A stretch of DNA of 64,000 nt, from assembly GCF_016545825.1 (NCBI RefSeq), contig NC_052619.1, positions 50,919,090-50,983,089 of the forward strand, in the 5' to 3' direction. Position numbers and translations under genes: made by a program. The notes under the pieces are model-generated. The model searched no databases. It was given only the letters and a program-made list of their open reading frames with translations, and had not been told where the DNA came from. Origin of the DNA: Eucalyptus grandis. Its lineage: Eukaryota; Streptophyta; Magnoliopsida; Myrtales; Myrtaceae. This document shows positions 45,990 through 58,264 of the stretch, in pieces. Within the stretch, counting starts at the first letter, position 1, and the number at the start of each line of letters is the position of its first letter.

Positions 45990-47640
45990 AGAGAAAGCAT
46001 CATTGGGCTGGCTATGGTATTTATACAAATCCAAACTATGATGTCACAATCCTAATCATCACATTTAGTATAGGAGAAATGTTACCAACTACATTACATA
46101 TGTTTGCCTACTGAATATCAACATTAGTAATGGTTTTTATGCATTTAATTGTTGTTTATATGCATTGTGTTAATGCCAGATATCCGTGTAATATTCATTA
46201 GTTGTATGAAGTGATGAAGCTGTTATGCAGTCACTTGTCTTAGCAACAGCTTGGAACGACAAGCCAACAAGTGATATCAACCCCTGGGGCAGAATTAACT
46301 TATTGCTCCATGTGAGATGGAAGAGAAGGACAGTAGATATTTGCCTTTTGTTGCGTAGTCAAAAAGACTCCCCCGGTACTTTCGCTTCCAGTTAAGTAAA
46401 ATTGGTTATTGTGAAACCAATGGTAAGTGCATAACCGGAACAGCTGCAATCAGAAAATTTAAAAAAGAAAAATCAGATTAAAGAATATATTGAACTACTG
46501 AATAACGGCCAACGCCAGGAGATCAAGAATTGTACTTGTCATTCGATTGTGTAATGGTGAATTCATGTAAAGCAGATAATCTTTTTACCAACTGTAGAAG
46601 CGAGTTCGATGATTCTGAGGTCGAGATTATTTGACCTCTAATTTTGAAATTTGTGGTTGAAGGAAACCGAAATTGCAAGCCCGGAACTCGGGGAAGAATG
46701 AGCGATTAGATAGGTGAGAGACGAGAAAGTCGTTTAGGGGTTGTTTGGAATTTCTTGAGTTCAGGATTTCCAAGTTACCAATCCTCGTAAGGTAATTTAT
46801 AGGTAGGTCTTTGCCAATAAAGGATATGTGATTCCCTTACTAGAAAGGTAATCCGACACTTGTTTTTATTATTGTCAAGTATTATTTTCTTGTTAATGTT
46901 TAATTATATATTCGATACCAATAGCTAAATTTTGAAAATCTCGGGTCTTAAAGAACTATTAGTTTTTGTCCATTAGCACTAAGTAAGATGTAGAGGATAT
47001 TCTAGCTCAATTTCCTAAAAAAGCACTAATTTAAGTCAAGGTCCAATTTTAGCCCAAATATTTTGGTTGTCTCATAAAAATGTATAAACTCTTTCCAATT
47101 CCAACCTAAACTTCTTTTTCTCTAATAAAAAGGCCCTTAAGTTTACATCCAATGCTGTAATTAAAGAATGGACGTATCATTCCAAGTATGTATCTCTGAT
47201 GTATCATTCCAAGTGTGTGTATATATATATATATATATCTCCCTCTCTCTCTCCCTCCCTCCATGCGTCAATCCACACCGTTTTTGTTCTTTTCTCTATT
47301 TTTGGTCCTAGATTTGACTACCAAATGAAAGTTTGTTTGTTTTCTATAAGATAACCAAAAAAAAAAAAAAAAAAATTTGGGTCAAAATTACAACCTAACC
47401 TAAAGTTATTGCTTCTTTTTTAGATCAAAAAGTTTGGGTTCATTAAAGAGAGACCAGTAAATCTTGAAATTTCTAAATGATGATTATTAACATCCAAATT
47501 TTGATGACTCATTTAATTATTCATTAATGGGATTAAAAATTATGGGTTAATTTTTAATCCCTAGCTAAAATAATTTTTATTAAATTGCATGGCATATAGA
47601 CATTATGAGCATTTGCATTAATAATAAATAGAGTTTCTTA
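45990..47640. other. intergenic, no gene seen
   Basis: No coding signal. Contains GGGGTTGTTTGGAATTTC (46737-46754), a MITE-like terminal word without a visible partner, a short TATATA run at 47220-47238 followed by CT repeats, and an A-run at 47359-47376. Confidence 0.6.
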
Positions 47641-49340
47641 ATGAAAAGAAGTGGGAAATTAAAAGAAAAGCGAGACCAGGCCGGGGCTAGGCCGGCCCGG
47701 CCTTCTTTTTTTTTTTTTGTTCTTCTATTCCTTTTCGCCTGGGCCCGGCCAGCCTCTCTTTTCTTTCTTCCCCCGCCCGGCCTCCTTCACTGCTTCCTTC
47801 CTTCCCTCACGCTAGTAAAAAGAACGGACGAAGGGCGCAGATAAGGACGACGTACGCGACGGAGGACAGAGGTGACAGAGCGCAGAGCGTCGACCGGGAG
47901 TTGGTGGTCGGGGCCAGGGCGGCAGCTGGCGGTGGCAGGAGCCATGCGCGCCTGCCAGCCAAGCTTAAAAGAGAGGGAGCGTGAGTCTAGACCGGGGGGC
48001 TCGTTTCGGAGAAAAGAGGGAGACGGAGTGAGAGAGAGAGAGAGCCCCAAGCGAGAGAGAGGTTCGGGAGAGAGCCAGGGAGCCTTGGCCCCGCGTGAAC
48101 CCCGTCCGACGATCTCCTCAGGTCGACGTCCTCAAGCTGAACCAGTAAGCCCCTTTTATTTTCCCCGTCCGGACCCTGTTTTGGGCACGCCGAGCTGGAG
48201 CTCGAGGCCATCCGGCTCACGCGAGTTCTGGCCCCGCCGGTTTCCCATTGTCGAGAGTCCCGGTCCCCTTGTCGAGAGTCCCGGTCCGGCTTTGAGTCTC
48301 GGTCGAGCCGGAATCTCTCGTTCCTCTAGCGTATTCCACCTGTTCGATAGAATGCCACGACGAGATCTAGTCTTTGTGCCTTCGTCTTTGGCCGAAATCG
48401 AGTTGTCCATGCACGTCGCGCTCTATTGTGATGTTCCGGTGGTGTTGGGCCCTTGGGCGTCGGCCGTGTAGTCGTTCGCCACGTTCCCGTCGTTACCGTT
48501 GTCTGTTCGGTGTTTGCCCGAGGAGGGTGTGCTTGGTCGCCGGCGGGGAGGTCGGCTGACGGGTGGCTATCGGAGTGGACGACCGATGAAGGGTGGTGGT
48601 TCGGCGGCGGCTTGAGCTTAACGGAGGAGCTTCGGGGATGGACGTCGCTCCAGCAGAGAAGGGACGTCGTGAAGAAGACGACGTAGAGAAGGAAGGGTGA
48701 AATAAAAGAAATTAAAAAAATAATAAAAAGAAAAGGAAAAAGACAAAGGGCTCAACAGCCCGGCCCGGACACCTATTTTTGGATTAAAAATATTAAAATT
48801 TGTTTTTAAAAAATATTAAACGTTAAAAATTAATTAAAAATTCCGAAAAGGAATATTCTTCTAAAATCAGAAAAACTTAAAAATTAGTTTTTGAGTAGTT
48901 TTCTCTTAAAGTGTGGGAGAATCATTGATAAAAAATCGGGCTCAAAGTTGAACAAACTCTTAGAGCTTTATAATAGTGTTTCATTTTTTTTTTTTTAAAG
49001 ATGAATAATCAATTGATTGCACACTTTCATTATATTGATCGTGGTTTCCCTTTAACCAAGTTAGGAATGGCACTTTTCTTATTTCCTAGCACTAGATTCT
49101 TGCTTTTCCTTGTAATTTGTTTAATACTTTCTAGTACACCTCATATGTTAGTGAATATGTTAAAAATCAATTCAGACCGCTTGACAAACACCTTTTTGAA
49201 ATGAATAAGATTATGTACTAAAATTGCACTAGTTAATCAATTAGTGTAACCAAGTCCTAATCCTAAATTCTTTAATTGTGTAAGAAGTGAGGTATATTCC
49301 CACACCTCACTTGATTTTTAGCCGATTTTAATAGATTGGT
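47641..49340 (+). mobile_element. LTR-like fragment with GC-rich leader (Tat-related)
   Basis: A GC-rich block (47680-48690) with GAGAGAGAGAG and GCCCGGCC words looks like the transcribed leader of a plant gypsy LTR. It is followed by AT-rich sequence and, near 49330, ATAGATTGGTGCGACTACTCATTAGAAAATC-like sequence. That last part resembles the reverse complement of the GGAGTCGCCACTAATC region at about 3455-3475 in the solo LTR. Ends were not found. The open frames at 47641-48686 are on GC-rich repeats and I do not regard them as genes. Confidence 0.4.
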
Positions 49341-49759
49341 GCGACTACTCATTAGAAAATCCTTATAACATCAATTGGACCCAACATCGAATACTCCCAC
49401 GTCATGGGAGGTTTGGGCTTGGGAGGGCGCACAGTTAAACGAGGGTAATAGGCCTACTTTTTAGGCAATACCCCTAAACTTATATCTTTTCCTCTTTGGA
49501 TGGGAGAGGTAGGTCATGATGGTGATCATAAAAAATAAAATTATTCGTTATGAGAAGATTATTTTCACATTCATCAATTTCTCTAATTAATAATAGTTCC
49601 AAAACTTTTTATAATCAATTGGCGATTAGAACAAGCACCCACCATTTAAGATAAATAATCAGAATATTAATTATCGTCACAAGATTTATTCATTTAAATA
49701 CCTTTTGTGACAAAATTATTACATTAGCATGACATTATCGAATTTTACATGATTCATGA

Positions 49760-49777
49760 CATCAAAATCTAGTATTT
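49760..49777. repeat. LINE target-site duplication, left copy
   Basis: CATCAAAATCTAGTATTT is repeated exactly at 55630-55647. Confidence 0.95.
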
Positions 49778-49801
49778 TTTTTTTTGTTCAGAAACAGGAA
49801 A

Positions 49802-50600
49802 CTATATTGGAGAAATAAAACCATTACAACCGGCAGCTAAAGCATCCACGCAAATAATATCAATTAAGTAAAACGAGGGGAAAACAACCCAACTTTGAAC
49901 GGAAGAAGTACGGTCATGGGCCTTTGCGGCCCAGTCGGCAGCAACGTTGGCCTCCCTTCTACAGTGCACGAGCGAAAGATTAGGGAAACATGAGAGCAAG
50001 GAGGCGGCTTGGATGAAGAGAGGTCGATCCTCCCATGGCGGCTTGTAGCGGCGATTCAAGATCTCAACCACTAGGAAGCTGTATGATTCAAGAATGAGCG
50101 GAGCATCTGTGAAACCACGACGTTGCAGATGCTGAAGAGTTAAAGACACAGCTTGGATCTCGGCCTGTAGGGCAGAAGATGTAGCAAAGTGTTTCGAAAA
50201 TCCATCAGTAAGTCTTCCGTGATGATCCCTGCATACACATGCCATAGTACCTTCTCTTGAGCCTAATTGATGCGATCCATCGATATTGATCTTCAAGCTA
50301 CTCGAATCTTGGGGCTTCCAAAGAGCTCCCCTGCTTTGGAGCGAGCGCCCCTTACTCGTCAAAGAAGAAGCCGTCAGACGAGCTACGTGAGATCCAGCCA
50401 GAGCAGCCTTAGCCACCCGAGATGGTCGAAGGCCTTCGCGCCGGAAAATATATCCATTCCGAGCATGCCAAATCTGCCAGAGAATAGAGGCCAAAGTCTC
50501 CAAACCAGGTAAGGAATTTCTTGACTGAACTTGCTGGGCTATCCATTCATCTATTCTATAAAGTTGCATAGGTGAAATCTGAATGTTGAAGCTAGGGTGC
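49802..50600 (-). pseudogene. LINE ORF2 C-terminal RNase H
   Basis: A 255-residue open segment has the plant L1 RNase H signature: LKINIDGSHQLGSREGTMAC, LQAEIQAVSLTLQHL (the catalytic E), ILESYSFLVVEILN (normally an aspartate here; serine-tyrosine suggests loss) and HCRREANVAADWAAKAH. It is one of the longest undisrupted frames of the element and closes ORF2. Confidence 0.9.
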
Positions 50601-53166
50601 GACCAAACCCTTTTAGTCCACGGACATAATAAAAACAGATGTTCTAGGGTTTTAGGGAGGTTTTGATCACATAGTAGACAGCACGGGTTGTTAATAATAT
50701 GTCGCTGATAAAGATTAGCCCTTGTAGCTAAAGCATTCTAACAAAGCGACCATAAGAAAGCTCGAATTTGGGGGGGAATGCATTTTCTAGATTTTTTTCT
50801 ATAACCAACTAGGTTCTGGTAAGAAGAGGAAGTCATACTTACTATTTGATTTGTTGTTGTTGTTGCTGTCAATGAATGATAAGCAGATTTAATAGTAAAA
50901 TAACCATCTTTGGTAGCGGTCCAAATAAGCTGATCTCTGGCAAAATTTGGTCACAGTGGGATAGTGGTGATCTGGTCAATTACCTGGTTGTCAAATAATC
51001 TATGTAGCAGGTTGGCATTCCAGGTACTGGTGGATTGATCAATAAGATCAGCCACCAAAATAGGTTCTTCATGGACTGAAGGGCCACCTAAGATGCCAAA
51101 AGGGAGCCAATGATCACCACGAATTCTTATTGATTTCCCGTCACCTACAAACCAATGTATGTTGGGTAGGATGGCATCCCGACCGAGCATAATACTCTGC
51201 CAGCCCCAAGATGGGCAAGAGCCTTTTTCGGCATTAAAAAGAGACTTGGAATGAAAATACAGTCCTTTAAAGACTTTACTCCAGAGAGATAAAGTCTAAT
51301 TAAATAAATGCCAAGCCTACTTGCCCAACATTGCTTTATTGAAATTCAGAAGATCTCTAAAACCCAAACCACCATCTGCTTTGCTTTTTTTCAGAACTTC
51401 CCAACTCCGCCAATGGATTCCTGATTTATTTCTATCGTTTGCCACCAAAATCTGGCTATGCTTTTCTCTATAGACCTGCAAATAGACACAAGTAACTTGA
51501 AAATAGACATAGCGTATTGAGGAATAGCCTAGGTGAGAGTTTTAAGAAGAATCTCCTTCCCACCCTTTGAAATCAAATTAGCTTTCCAACTCTCCAATTT
51601 GGAATGAACTCTTCCCATTATCCACGAAAACATGCCTTTTTTAGAACGTCCTCAATCAGAAGGTATCCCTAAATATTTTCCAAACTTGTGCAGAATAGGA
51701 ACCCGCAGCTCCAAAGCCAAATTCTGTTGCAAACTAACCGGGCAGTCTTTTCCAAAGCAGATACCAGATTTATTCCAATTAATTTCCTACCCTGTTGCTA
51801 GACAATACTGCTGTAAGATATTCGATAAATTCTGACATTCATCGACAGTACCGTCAAGAAAGAAAATGACATCATTCGCAAAAAACAAATGCGATAAAGA
51901 AGGGCACCACCTATTGAGTTTAATACATTTAAGATGTTCCATGTCGACAGCTTTCTTAATAAGGGTAGATAAGATATTAGCCATCAGAATAAAAAGATAA
52001 GGGGAGAGTGGATCACCCTGTCTAAGACCTTTGGTAGGGTGAAAATAGCTAAAATGTTCTCCATTCATTTTAATACAAGACAATTGAGTCGAGATACATT
52101 GCATGGTCCACCTAATCCATGAAGAGTGAAAACCCAATTTAAGAAGATAATCTTGGAGAAAATCCCATACAACCCTGTCATGCGCTTTCCTAATATCTAC
52201 TTTCAGAACTGCTTGATAAGTACGCCTTCCTTTCTTGATTCTAAGCTGGTGTAGAACTTCTTGGACTAGTAAAATATTATCCTAAATCTGCCTGCCCCCC
52301 ACAAAAGCAGACTGTTCCTCAGAGATAAGGTCCGGTAGGATGGGTTTTGAACGATTCACAATAATTTTAGATATAACTTTATAAGCATAATTGCACAAAC
52401 TAATTGGACGATACTGATCCAGGTTTTTTGGGTGAGGAATTTTTGGAATCAAAGTGATTAGAGTTCTATTTAAAGATGTGGGCATAACACCAGTAGTAAA
52501 AAAATTACTAACTGCTGTAAAGAGGTCAGATTTAATAATGTTCCAATGTGTCTGATAGAATAAACCATTAAGACCATTAGGGCCCGGAGCTTTGGATGCT
52601 CCTAATTGAAAAGTAGCCTGCTGCACCTCTTCAATGGTAAGAACTGCAGTTAAACTATTATTCATCTCATGTGTTACCAAAGGAGTACACTAATCTAAGA
52701 TAGGAGCATAGTTGCGACTTCCAACTGAGGTATATAGGCGTGAAAAGAAACCTATCGCCATCTCCTTTAGTCTTGTAGGATCCCACACCCAATAGTTGTA
52801 ATCATCCTTTAGCATAGTAATTCGATTGCGTTGACGACGTTGAATAGTTGTGGCATGAAAAAATTTGGTATTCTTATCACCCCATTTCAGTCAAATAAGT
52901 TTGGATCGAATAGCCCAATACTATTCTTCACGACTCCACACCCTATGTAGTTCCTCCTTCAAAGCTTTTGCCTCGGAAAGATCATAAAAAACATGTTGTT
53001 GGTTGGTAAGATGCTTCAGCTGGAGCTGCAAATCATTAACCCTGAGTTTATTGTTGGAAAATTTAGAACGACTCCACTTCATTAGAGCATAAGAAACTGC
53101 TTGAATCTTGTTGAGTAGAGATGCATGCTTGCTGCGAACATAAGTCCAAGAAGTATTAATACTTTC
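50601..53166 (-). pseudogene. LINE ORF2 reverse transcriptase, broken
   Basis: Motifs on the minus strand: FQLGASKAPGPNGLNGLFYQ and QYRPISLCNYAYKVISKIIV (52282-52680), GLRQGDPLSPYLFILMAN and the catalytic box reading FANDV instead of YADD (51787-52137). The zinc-binding connection lies in 50951-51190 (GDGKSIRIRGDHWLPFG). Several stops and frame changes separate them. Confidence 0.92.
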
Positions 53167-53945
53167 TCAACACTCCACATCTTGGTTCCAATAAGATTCA
53201 TACATAAAATAATGCTGTCTAGAGCCAACAACTGGTAAAGTGTTTAAGATAAGAGGGCTGTGGTCAGAACCAACAACAGGTAAAGCCTGAACCTCAGCCC
53301 GAGGAAATAGTAATCGCCAATCTAGGGAGCAAAGGGCACGATCAAGACATTCCTTTATTAACTCATCCCCTTGATGATTGTTAATCCACGTAAAAGCACA
53401 CCCCTTTGCTTCAATAGGCATTAAAGAACAATCATTTAGAACAGATTGAAAAGAAGCCAACCGATTAAAATCTGCTGGTCTACCTCATTGCTTTTCCCAA
53501 TGATAAAGAATCTCTTTAAAATCACTGATATAGGCCCAAGGAAGAGTATTTACAAGGCTGATGTTAATGAGATCCTGCCAAACCTCGTGTCTCAAACGAG
53601 CAACAGTAAGGGCGTGAAGACATGTAAGGCGCCAGGTGTTGTTGTCCACTTCATCCGTACAAGTCATATCAAAATAGTCAGGAGTAAAACCAACAAAAGA
53701 AAGAGAAACATAATCGTTCTATAAAACTGCTAAACCTCCTGCCAAACCAACTGGGTTGTAAACACAAAGATGCAAAAAATGCAACCGAGTTTGCAGACGA
53801 CAAAGCACAACTTTTCAATTTTTAGTTTCCATAAAAAATAAGAGATCAGGTTTTTCCTTAACTACCAGGGCCTTTAGAGCTTGAACTGTTAGAGTATTGC
53901 ACAAACCTTGACAATTCCAACTGATCAATTTTATTTGTGACGAGG
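53167..53945 (-). pseudogene. LINE ORF2 endonuclease, broken
   Basis: The frame starts near 53940 with ISWNCQGLCNTLTVQALKAL and PDLLFFMETK, then after stops reads AKGCAFTWINNHQGDELIKE and LDRALCSLDW with VVGSDHSPLIL (53167-53460). These are the apurinic-endonuclease-like motifs of L1 ORF2, including the terminal SDH. It would nick target DNA. It is interrupted. Confidence 0.92.
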
Positions 53946-55226
53946 GGGCTGTTGAGGGCCAGCCACCCATGCCCAACTCCCATCACCAGTAGCTTCCTCA
54001 ATGGGAGTATCCATCAGTAAAGATTCATCAAGGTCGTCTGGCACTGCATTTCGCATATCATAGGGGTTATATCTATATCTCTTAAGCTTCTTAACAGGGC
54101 CAATTTTCGTTGTATGGCGAGAGCTCTTCAGCTTTTTATCCTGATTTATATTGCTTGGTTGAAACTGAACACCCTTCTGCTTTGCTGATGCAGGTATCAA
54201 AGCAGTGTGAGAACGACTTCCTTGTTGAGAGGACACACGCGTTGGAGGGGCCAAAGGGGTGGATGCAGCAGGAATGTCAGTAACCAAGGGCTGCAGCAGG
54301 GGAGAGACCTCAGAGGTAGGTATTGGCAGCAGTAAAGGAAGGGGTTGAGCAGCTGTAGGGGGAGTTTCGGGTACAATTTCTTCCACTATGTCCTCCATCT
54401 CCATCGATTCATAATAGAGTTTTCAATACGGACTATGTTCCTTAACTTCGGCGCGCAGCCAATGTCCATACGGCAGCTTGTCATCCCCAGTTAATTAATC
54501 AACATCAACAGGACTAGCTGTACATGAGGTAGCATAATGCCCTAACTTCCCACATAAGTAACAGTAATGAGCAAGGCGCTCATACCTAAAGTCCAACCAA
54601 ATAGTTTTGTTATTGATTCTAATCAAACGACCTATTTGTAGAGGATGCTGAAAGTCAAGTTCAACTCGCGCACACCCTGATCTCATGGTAAACGTATCTT
54701 GACCATCTGCCCTAACTTCCAAAACTTTACCAATTGTCATAACTGCTTTTCTAATAAGCTGTTATGTGCACCATTCCAGGGGAAGGCCAAAAACTTGCAC
54801 CCAAATGGCGCAAGTGGAGAAATCATAGCAGTGAAGCGGTGTGTTAGGAATCCAAGCCTTAAAGACAACCAAACGACCAGAAAAGACCTAAGGCCCCCCA
54901 TCTAAAATTCTCTGTTTATTAGTGTGTAATTTGAATTTCGCCACCTAGATACCATCCTCTCTCTGAGAGATGTCCACCTGTTCTATTCACCGGACCTGTT
55001 TTAATGTACTCTGGAAGGCTTGGAAATTTATAGGAGAGTCAGCGAAAATCTTACCGATTATGGTTAATCGGCACTCATCCAATTTCGTAGGTGAAGGCAC
55101 ATCGTTCCAGACCTCCAAATCGTGAGGTGAGCACAATCTTCCCAAGCGCTTACACAGGGCGGCCAAACGGGGGGAATTGGCATCATATGCATGTACCATA
55201 GCTACTGCGGACAGAGTTAGGAGCAA
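53931..55226 (-). pseudogene. LINE ORF1 (DUF4283 region and CCHC zinc knuckle), broken
   Basis: The N-terminal part (54987-55226) resembles plant DUF4283 (LDECRLTIIGKIFADSPINF). The middle (54495-54740) reads IGRLIRINNKTIWLDFRYE and CYLCGKLGHYATSC, a CX2CX4HX4C zinc knuckle. The C-terminal part (53931-54404) is proline-rich. Stops occur at about 54493, 54740-54760, 54890 and 54950. ORF1 would bind element RNA. Its end overlaps the start of ORF2. Confidence 0.85.
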
Positions 55227-55629
55227 GAAAAGGAAGTCAAAAATAGAATTAGAGACTGGGAAAGCTTGGATAGGCGAGATGGACCAAAGAGAAAAGCCGA
55301 GAGAACCAAATGAAGATCAGATTCGAACATGCAAGCAATCGATTGAAGGTTCGGAGGATGGGAAAGCAGAGCGAAGCAGGGGCAAAAGGAAGAGAGAAAA
55401 AGACGAAGGAACAAGACAGAACAAGAACTGAAGGCAGAAAAGTTAAACAATACGGAAGGGCACCGAAAATAACTGCTGGGAGAAGAGAGAATCCATCGAG
55501 GAAAACCAGATGAAGGAAAGAGGATTAGGGTTTAAGCTGCCATTAAACAGAAGAAAGAAACTCTGTAAAAGCGAGAGAGAAAACTACCCCTTTCGGATAG
55601 AGAGAAAACTCCGTAAGTTTCACACGCTC

Positions 55630-55647
55630 CATCAAAATCTAGTATTT
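55630..55647. repeat. LINE target-site duplication, right copy
   Basis: Exact match to 49760-49777. Confidence 0.95.
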
Positions 55648-56584
55648 ACTAAGATAGGATGTGCAATCATTCCAAATCCAATAATATGAAGAGTCATTTG
55701 TGAGTTAGCAAGTGAGGTTCTTGGTCTTTACAAGGAGTAGACATGATGGTTTACTAACATGTGCTAATCACATGAGAAAATTAGTCTTAGCTTGAGATAT
55801 CGTGCAACCATTATATTGATTCTTTTTCTTTTTGGAGGTATCGTTTAGTTGTCAAATCTGAATGGCATTCTTCTTCCTTTGTATTGAATCAAGTGCTTCA
55901 CTTAGCAAATACTCTCAATTCACTGTAACTAACATATATTATGAGACATTTATCCCTCATATGTTTATTTGGCATCTATCGTAACAAGTTTTTTTTTTAT
56001 GTGGTAAATATTGGAGCGCTAAAACTGACATTTTTCTTATGTATAGCATAGTATGACTCAATTTTCAAAATTAAAAGAAAAACTGTTCTAGTTGGTAATC
56101 AATTTTCTTCTATGATATAGAGTTGGCAACACATAATAGAAGAAATTAAAGGGTCAGATTTCTTGCCTATGAAAACTTGAGGCGCCTAATTAATTGAAGC
56201 GACAGGAAACACAAATGAAGGCGGCATGTTTTTTTTAACATGTTCATCTTCTTAAATTGAAATTGAATTGGCCTTTGTTTTTACACCTGATACTATTCAC
56301 AACACTCACGGTTTTAGGGTCTAGCATGTGATATACAGAGAATTATCCAAGCAAAAAAAGCAAATAGAGAAATTAACAAATGTTTGCTAACAAAGGATGT
56401 GCAGTCCAATACTAAAATGAGAATAATAAATAGGGTCATAGTACATCGCTGTGAACGCGAGATATATATCTATTTTTGGCACGGAGCTACTTAAAATAAA
56501 ACTTTGGTACCAAAGTTAGACATGAAAAATATAGCTTCATTACGGCACAAATTTTCATTCACGTCTTCTCAGTCTTTTCAATCC
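55648..56584. other. intergenic, no gene seen
   Basis: AT-rich sequence joining the LINE insertion site to the ankyrin/PGG pseudogene. It may include the former 3' untranslated region of that pseudogene. Confidence 0.55.
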
Positions 56585-57226
56585 ACACCATCCCTCTTTC
56601 TCCGCCCATACTTGGTAATGGTTCCGCGAAACCTTCGAGGATTTCGAGAGGGTGCTCAGGCAGCCGCGGCTTATTGTCTAGATTCTCGAGCGAGCAGGTG
56701 GTTCGGCCCTTCTTGCGGCTCATATATTGAAGAAATTGGTATAAAAGCTGCAACGAAGTATTTCATGAAGATATGGGAAATACGATTACGATTACGAGGT
56801 GCCCACCGAATCGTAGAAAATGAGCCAAGGTAAAGTTTCCAGACACTGATGAAGGCAGTGATTCCAATGATTAAGGTGACAAGGGCAATCCAAATGCGTT
56901 TGCTTACGGTCACGTAAACTCCCGCCATGAAGGCCATGGACATTGTGGCAAGAGCTATGAGTAGCGGTAGCGTTGACTTGATAATGGCCAAACGCTCTGG
57001 ATCCAAACAATTTCTCTGCACTCAAAGAAGGTTCGCAACTGCAATTATCAAGCTGTACATGGCGACGATGTTGCAAATCATGAAGACGTAGTACATGGGT
57101 TTGTTTAACAGCGGAACAATTCTGGCATCTAGTTCAGAGCCATTTTATCTTCCAGAAACTGAAATGCCGGCAGCGAATGTCATTAGTGCCAACGAGTGTT
57201 GCCACGGCCATACAGGTATTAGCCAC
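56585..57226 (-). pseudogene. PGG-domain exon of an ankyrin-repeat protein, frameshifted and interrupted
   Basis: On the minus strand the segment LPLLIALATMSMAFMAGVYVTVSKRIWIALVTLIIG (56671-57021) is nearly identical to residues ~542-575 of the intact gene at 35201-38140. Upstream, in another frame, HVLRLHDLQHRRHVQ-like translation shows a frameshifted copy of the PMYDVFVICNTVAMF region. Downstream LPEHPLEILEGF matches the tail. The copy ends abruptly at 57226, where a hAT element begins; its TTAGCCAC duplication lies inside the copy of the codons just before the PGG motif. The ankyrin exons are not found in the window. Confidence 0.88.
57219..57226. repeat. putative 8 bp hAT target duplication (one copy seen)
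   Basis: TTAGCCAC directly precedes TAGGGATGAG. hAT elements duplicate eight bases. The second copy would be to the right of the later gypsy insertion or in the gap, and was not found. Confidence 0.45.
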
Positions 57227-57237
57227 TAGGGATGAGT

Positions 57238-57400
57238 GGTTCCCGGTTCCAATTTGATTATGTCTAGAACCTGGAATCTACCCTCGGGTACAGGTTCCTC
57301 ATTTTTTGGAATCTGGAACCTACCCGTCAGAGCCAAGAACCTGGAACCTACCCTGTCACTGGTTCCAGGGTCGGTTCCAGGATCCAACAAGTTCTTTTTT
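57238..57400. repeat. left GGTTCC-rich subterminal block of the hAT element
   Basis: GGTTCCCGGTTCC, CTGGAACCTACC, AGGTTCC and GGTTCCAGG words occur about nine times in 160 bases. Such arrays are transposase-binding regions in Ac-type elements; here that is inference. Confidence 0.7.
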
Positions 57401-57828
57401 CTTTTTCTTTTTTTCATTTTCAGATTTGAACTATAACATATTCGCATGCTCTACGGTAACTTCCCACATCTTAGTAGCCTTACCAATGCCAAGAATCTGG
57501 ACATATATAATCAAAACCAATAAGAAGTTTTCAGAGAAGAAATGAGATGCTTGATTAACTATAATTATTGTGCCCACATATGTCAAGCATGACCTGCTAT
57601 AGTTGGAAAAACAAATTAAAAGTTGCCAGCATGTTCAATCATTATTAAGTTGAAGCAAGGTCAAATGCAATTTAAATAAGATAATAACTCAAAATGACTA
57701 AAAAATGCCATTGGTTACTTTCCACCAAAAAAAAAAAAAACCAACTTACTACTTTTTGAATTAAAGGCTCTAGAATTGGCTCCAGCAGATGCTGAACAGG
57801 TTGCATCTTCATCACTTCAAGAACCACA

Positions 57829-58264
57829 ATGGACAAAGCAAATATCAATGAATACACTGCAATCAATGGTTATGGTCCAGTTCACACTGTAGCGAGATGG
57901 GTATGCACAAACTTCTTTTACATATATATATATATATATATATATACATTTCGTATTATCGTGCATGCAGTTCAAATGGTAAGCCTTTATTTGTAGATGA
58001 CTACTCTTTTGACTAAAGTTCTGTTATTTTCTCAAACTTTACAAGTTCAATGACATGATCAACGTTCCCCTGTCTTCGGAACCATTTATCGCAGGCTGTT
58101 TGGCATATTTCCTGGATAATACATTGCTTAAGAAGGATGGTCAAATCAGAAAATACAGGGCTAAGGAGTGGTGGGACAATTTCAAGTCATTCAAAGGTGA
58201 TACAAGAAGTGAAGAGTTCTACTCACTGCCCTTCAACCTAAACAAATATTTCCCATCCGTGTAA
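57829..58264 (+). pseudogene. nucleobase-ascorbate transporter (NAT11/12-like) 3' exons
   Basis: Exon A ends at 57900 with NEYTAINGYGPVHTVARW just before a GT donor (its first part is degraded). Intron 57901-58045 includes an (AT)n run at 57924-57948 and ends in ACAAG. Exon B (58046-58264) reads FNDMINVPLSSEPFIAG, AYFLDNTLLKKDG, then EEFYSLPFNLNKYFPSV and a stop. This is the conserved C-terminus of plant NAT purine/pyrimidine transporters, with the characteristic FxGDxRxEEFYSLPFNLNKYFP end. The N-terminal exons are absent. The intron is kept, so this is a genomic, not reverse-transcribed, copy. It is part of the hAT element. Confidence 0.88.
57924..57948. repeat. (AT)n microsatellite in the NAT fragment intron
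   Basis: About 24 bases of ATAT, ending ACATTTCG. Confidence 0.95.

Larger units (their letters stand above)
49778..55629 (-). mobile_element. L1-type LINE, full length (5.85 kb), mutated
   Basis: It is bounded by an exact 18-base target duplication. The 3' end (plus-strand left) is a short T-run, that is the A-tail. The minus strand starts GGAGCGTGTGAAAC at 55629 and then carries ORF1 (DUF4283-like plus CCHC knuckle) and ORF2 (endonuclease, reverse transcriptase, RNase H). Order and strand are those of plant L1 elements. Both ORFs are broken by stops and frameshifts, so it is immobile, but the ends are complete. Confidence 0.95.

Noticed and set aside
47641..48686. Long plus-strand frame (199 residues at 47872-48471) and neighbours
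   Set aside because: GC-rich, frames overlap on both strands, arginine/serine/proline-biased, no domain; context is an LTR-like leader.
57236..57545. Open frames in GGTTCC-rich DNA
   Set aside because: They translate the hAT subterminal repeats (WNLPSGT-like words) and are not genes.
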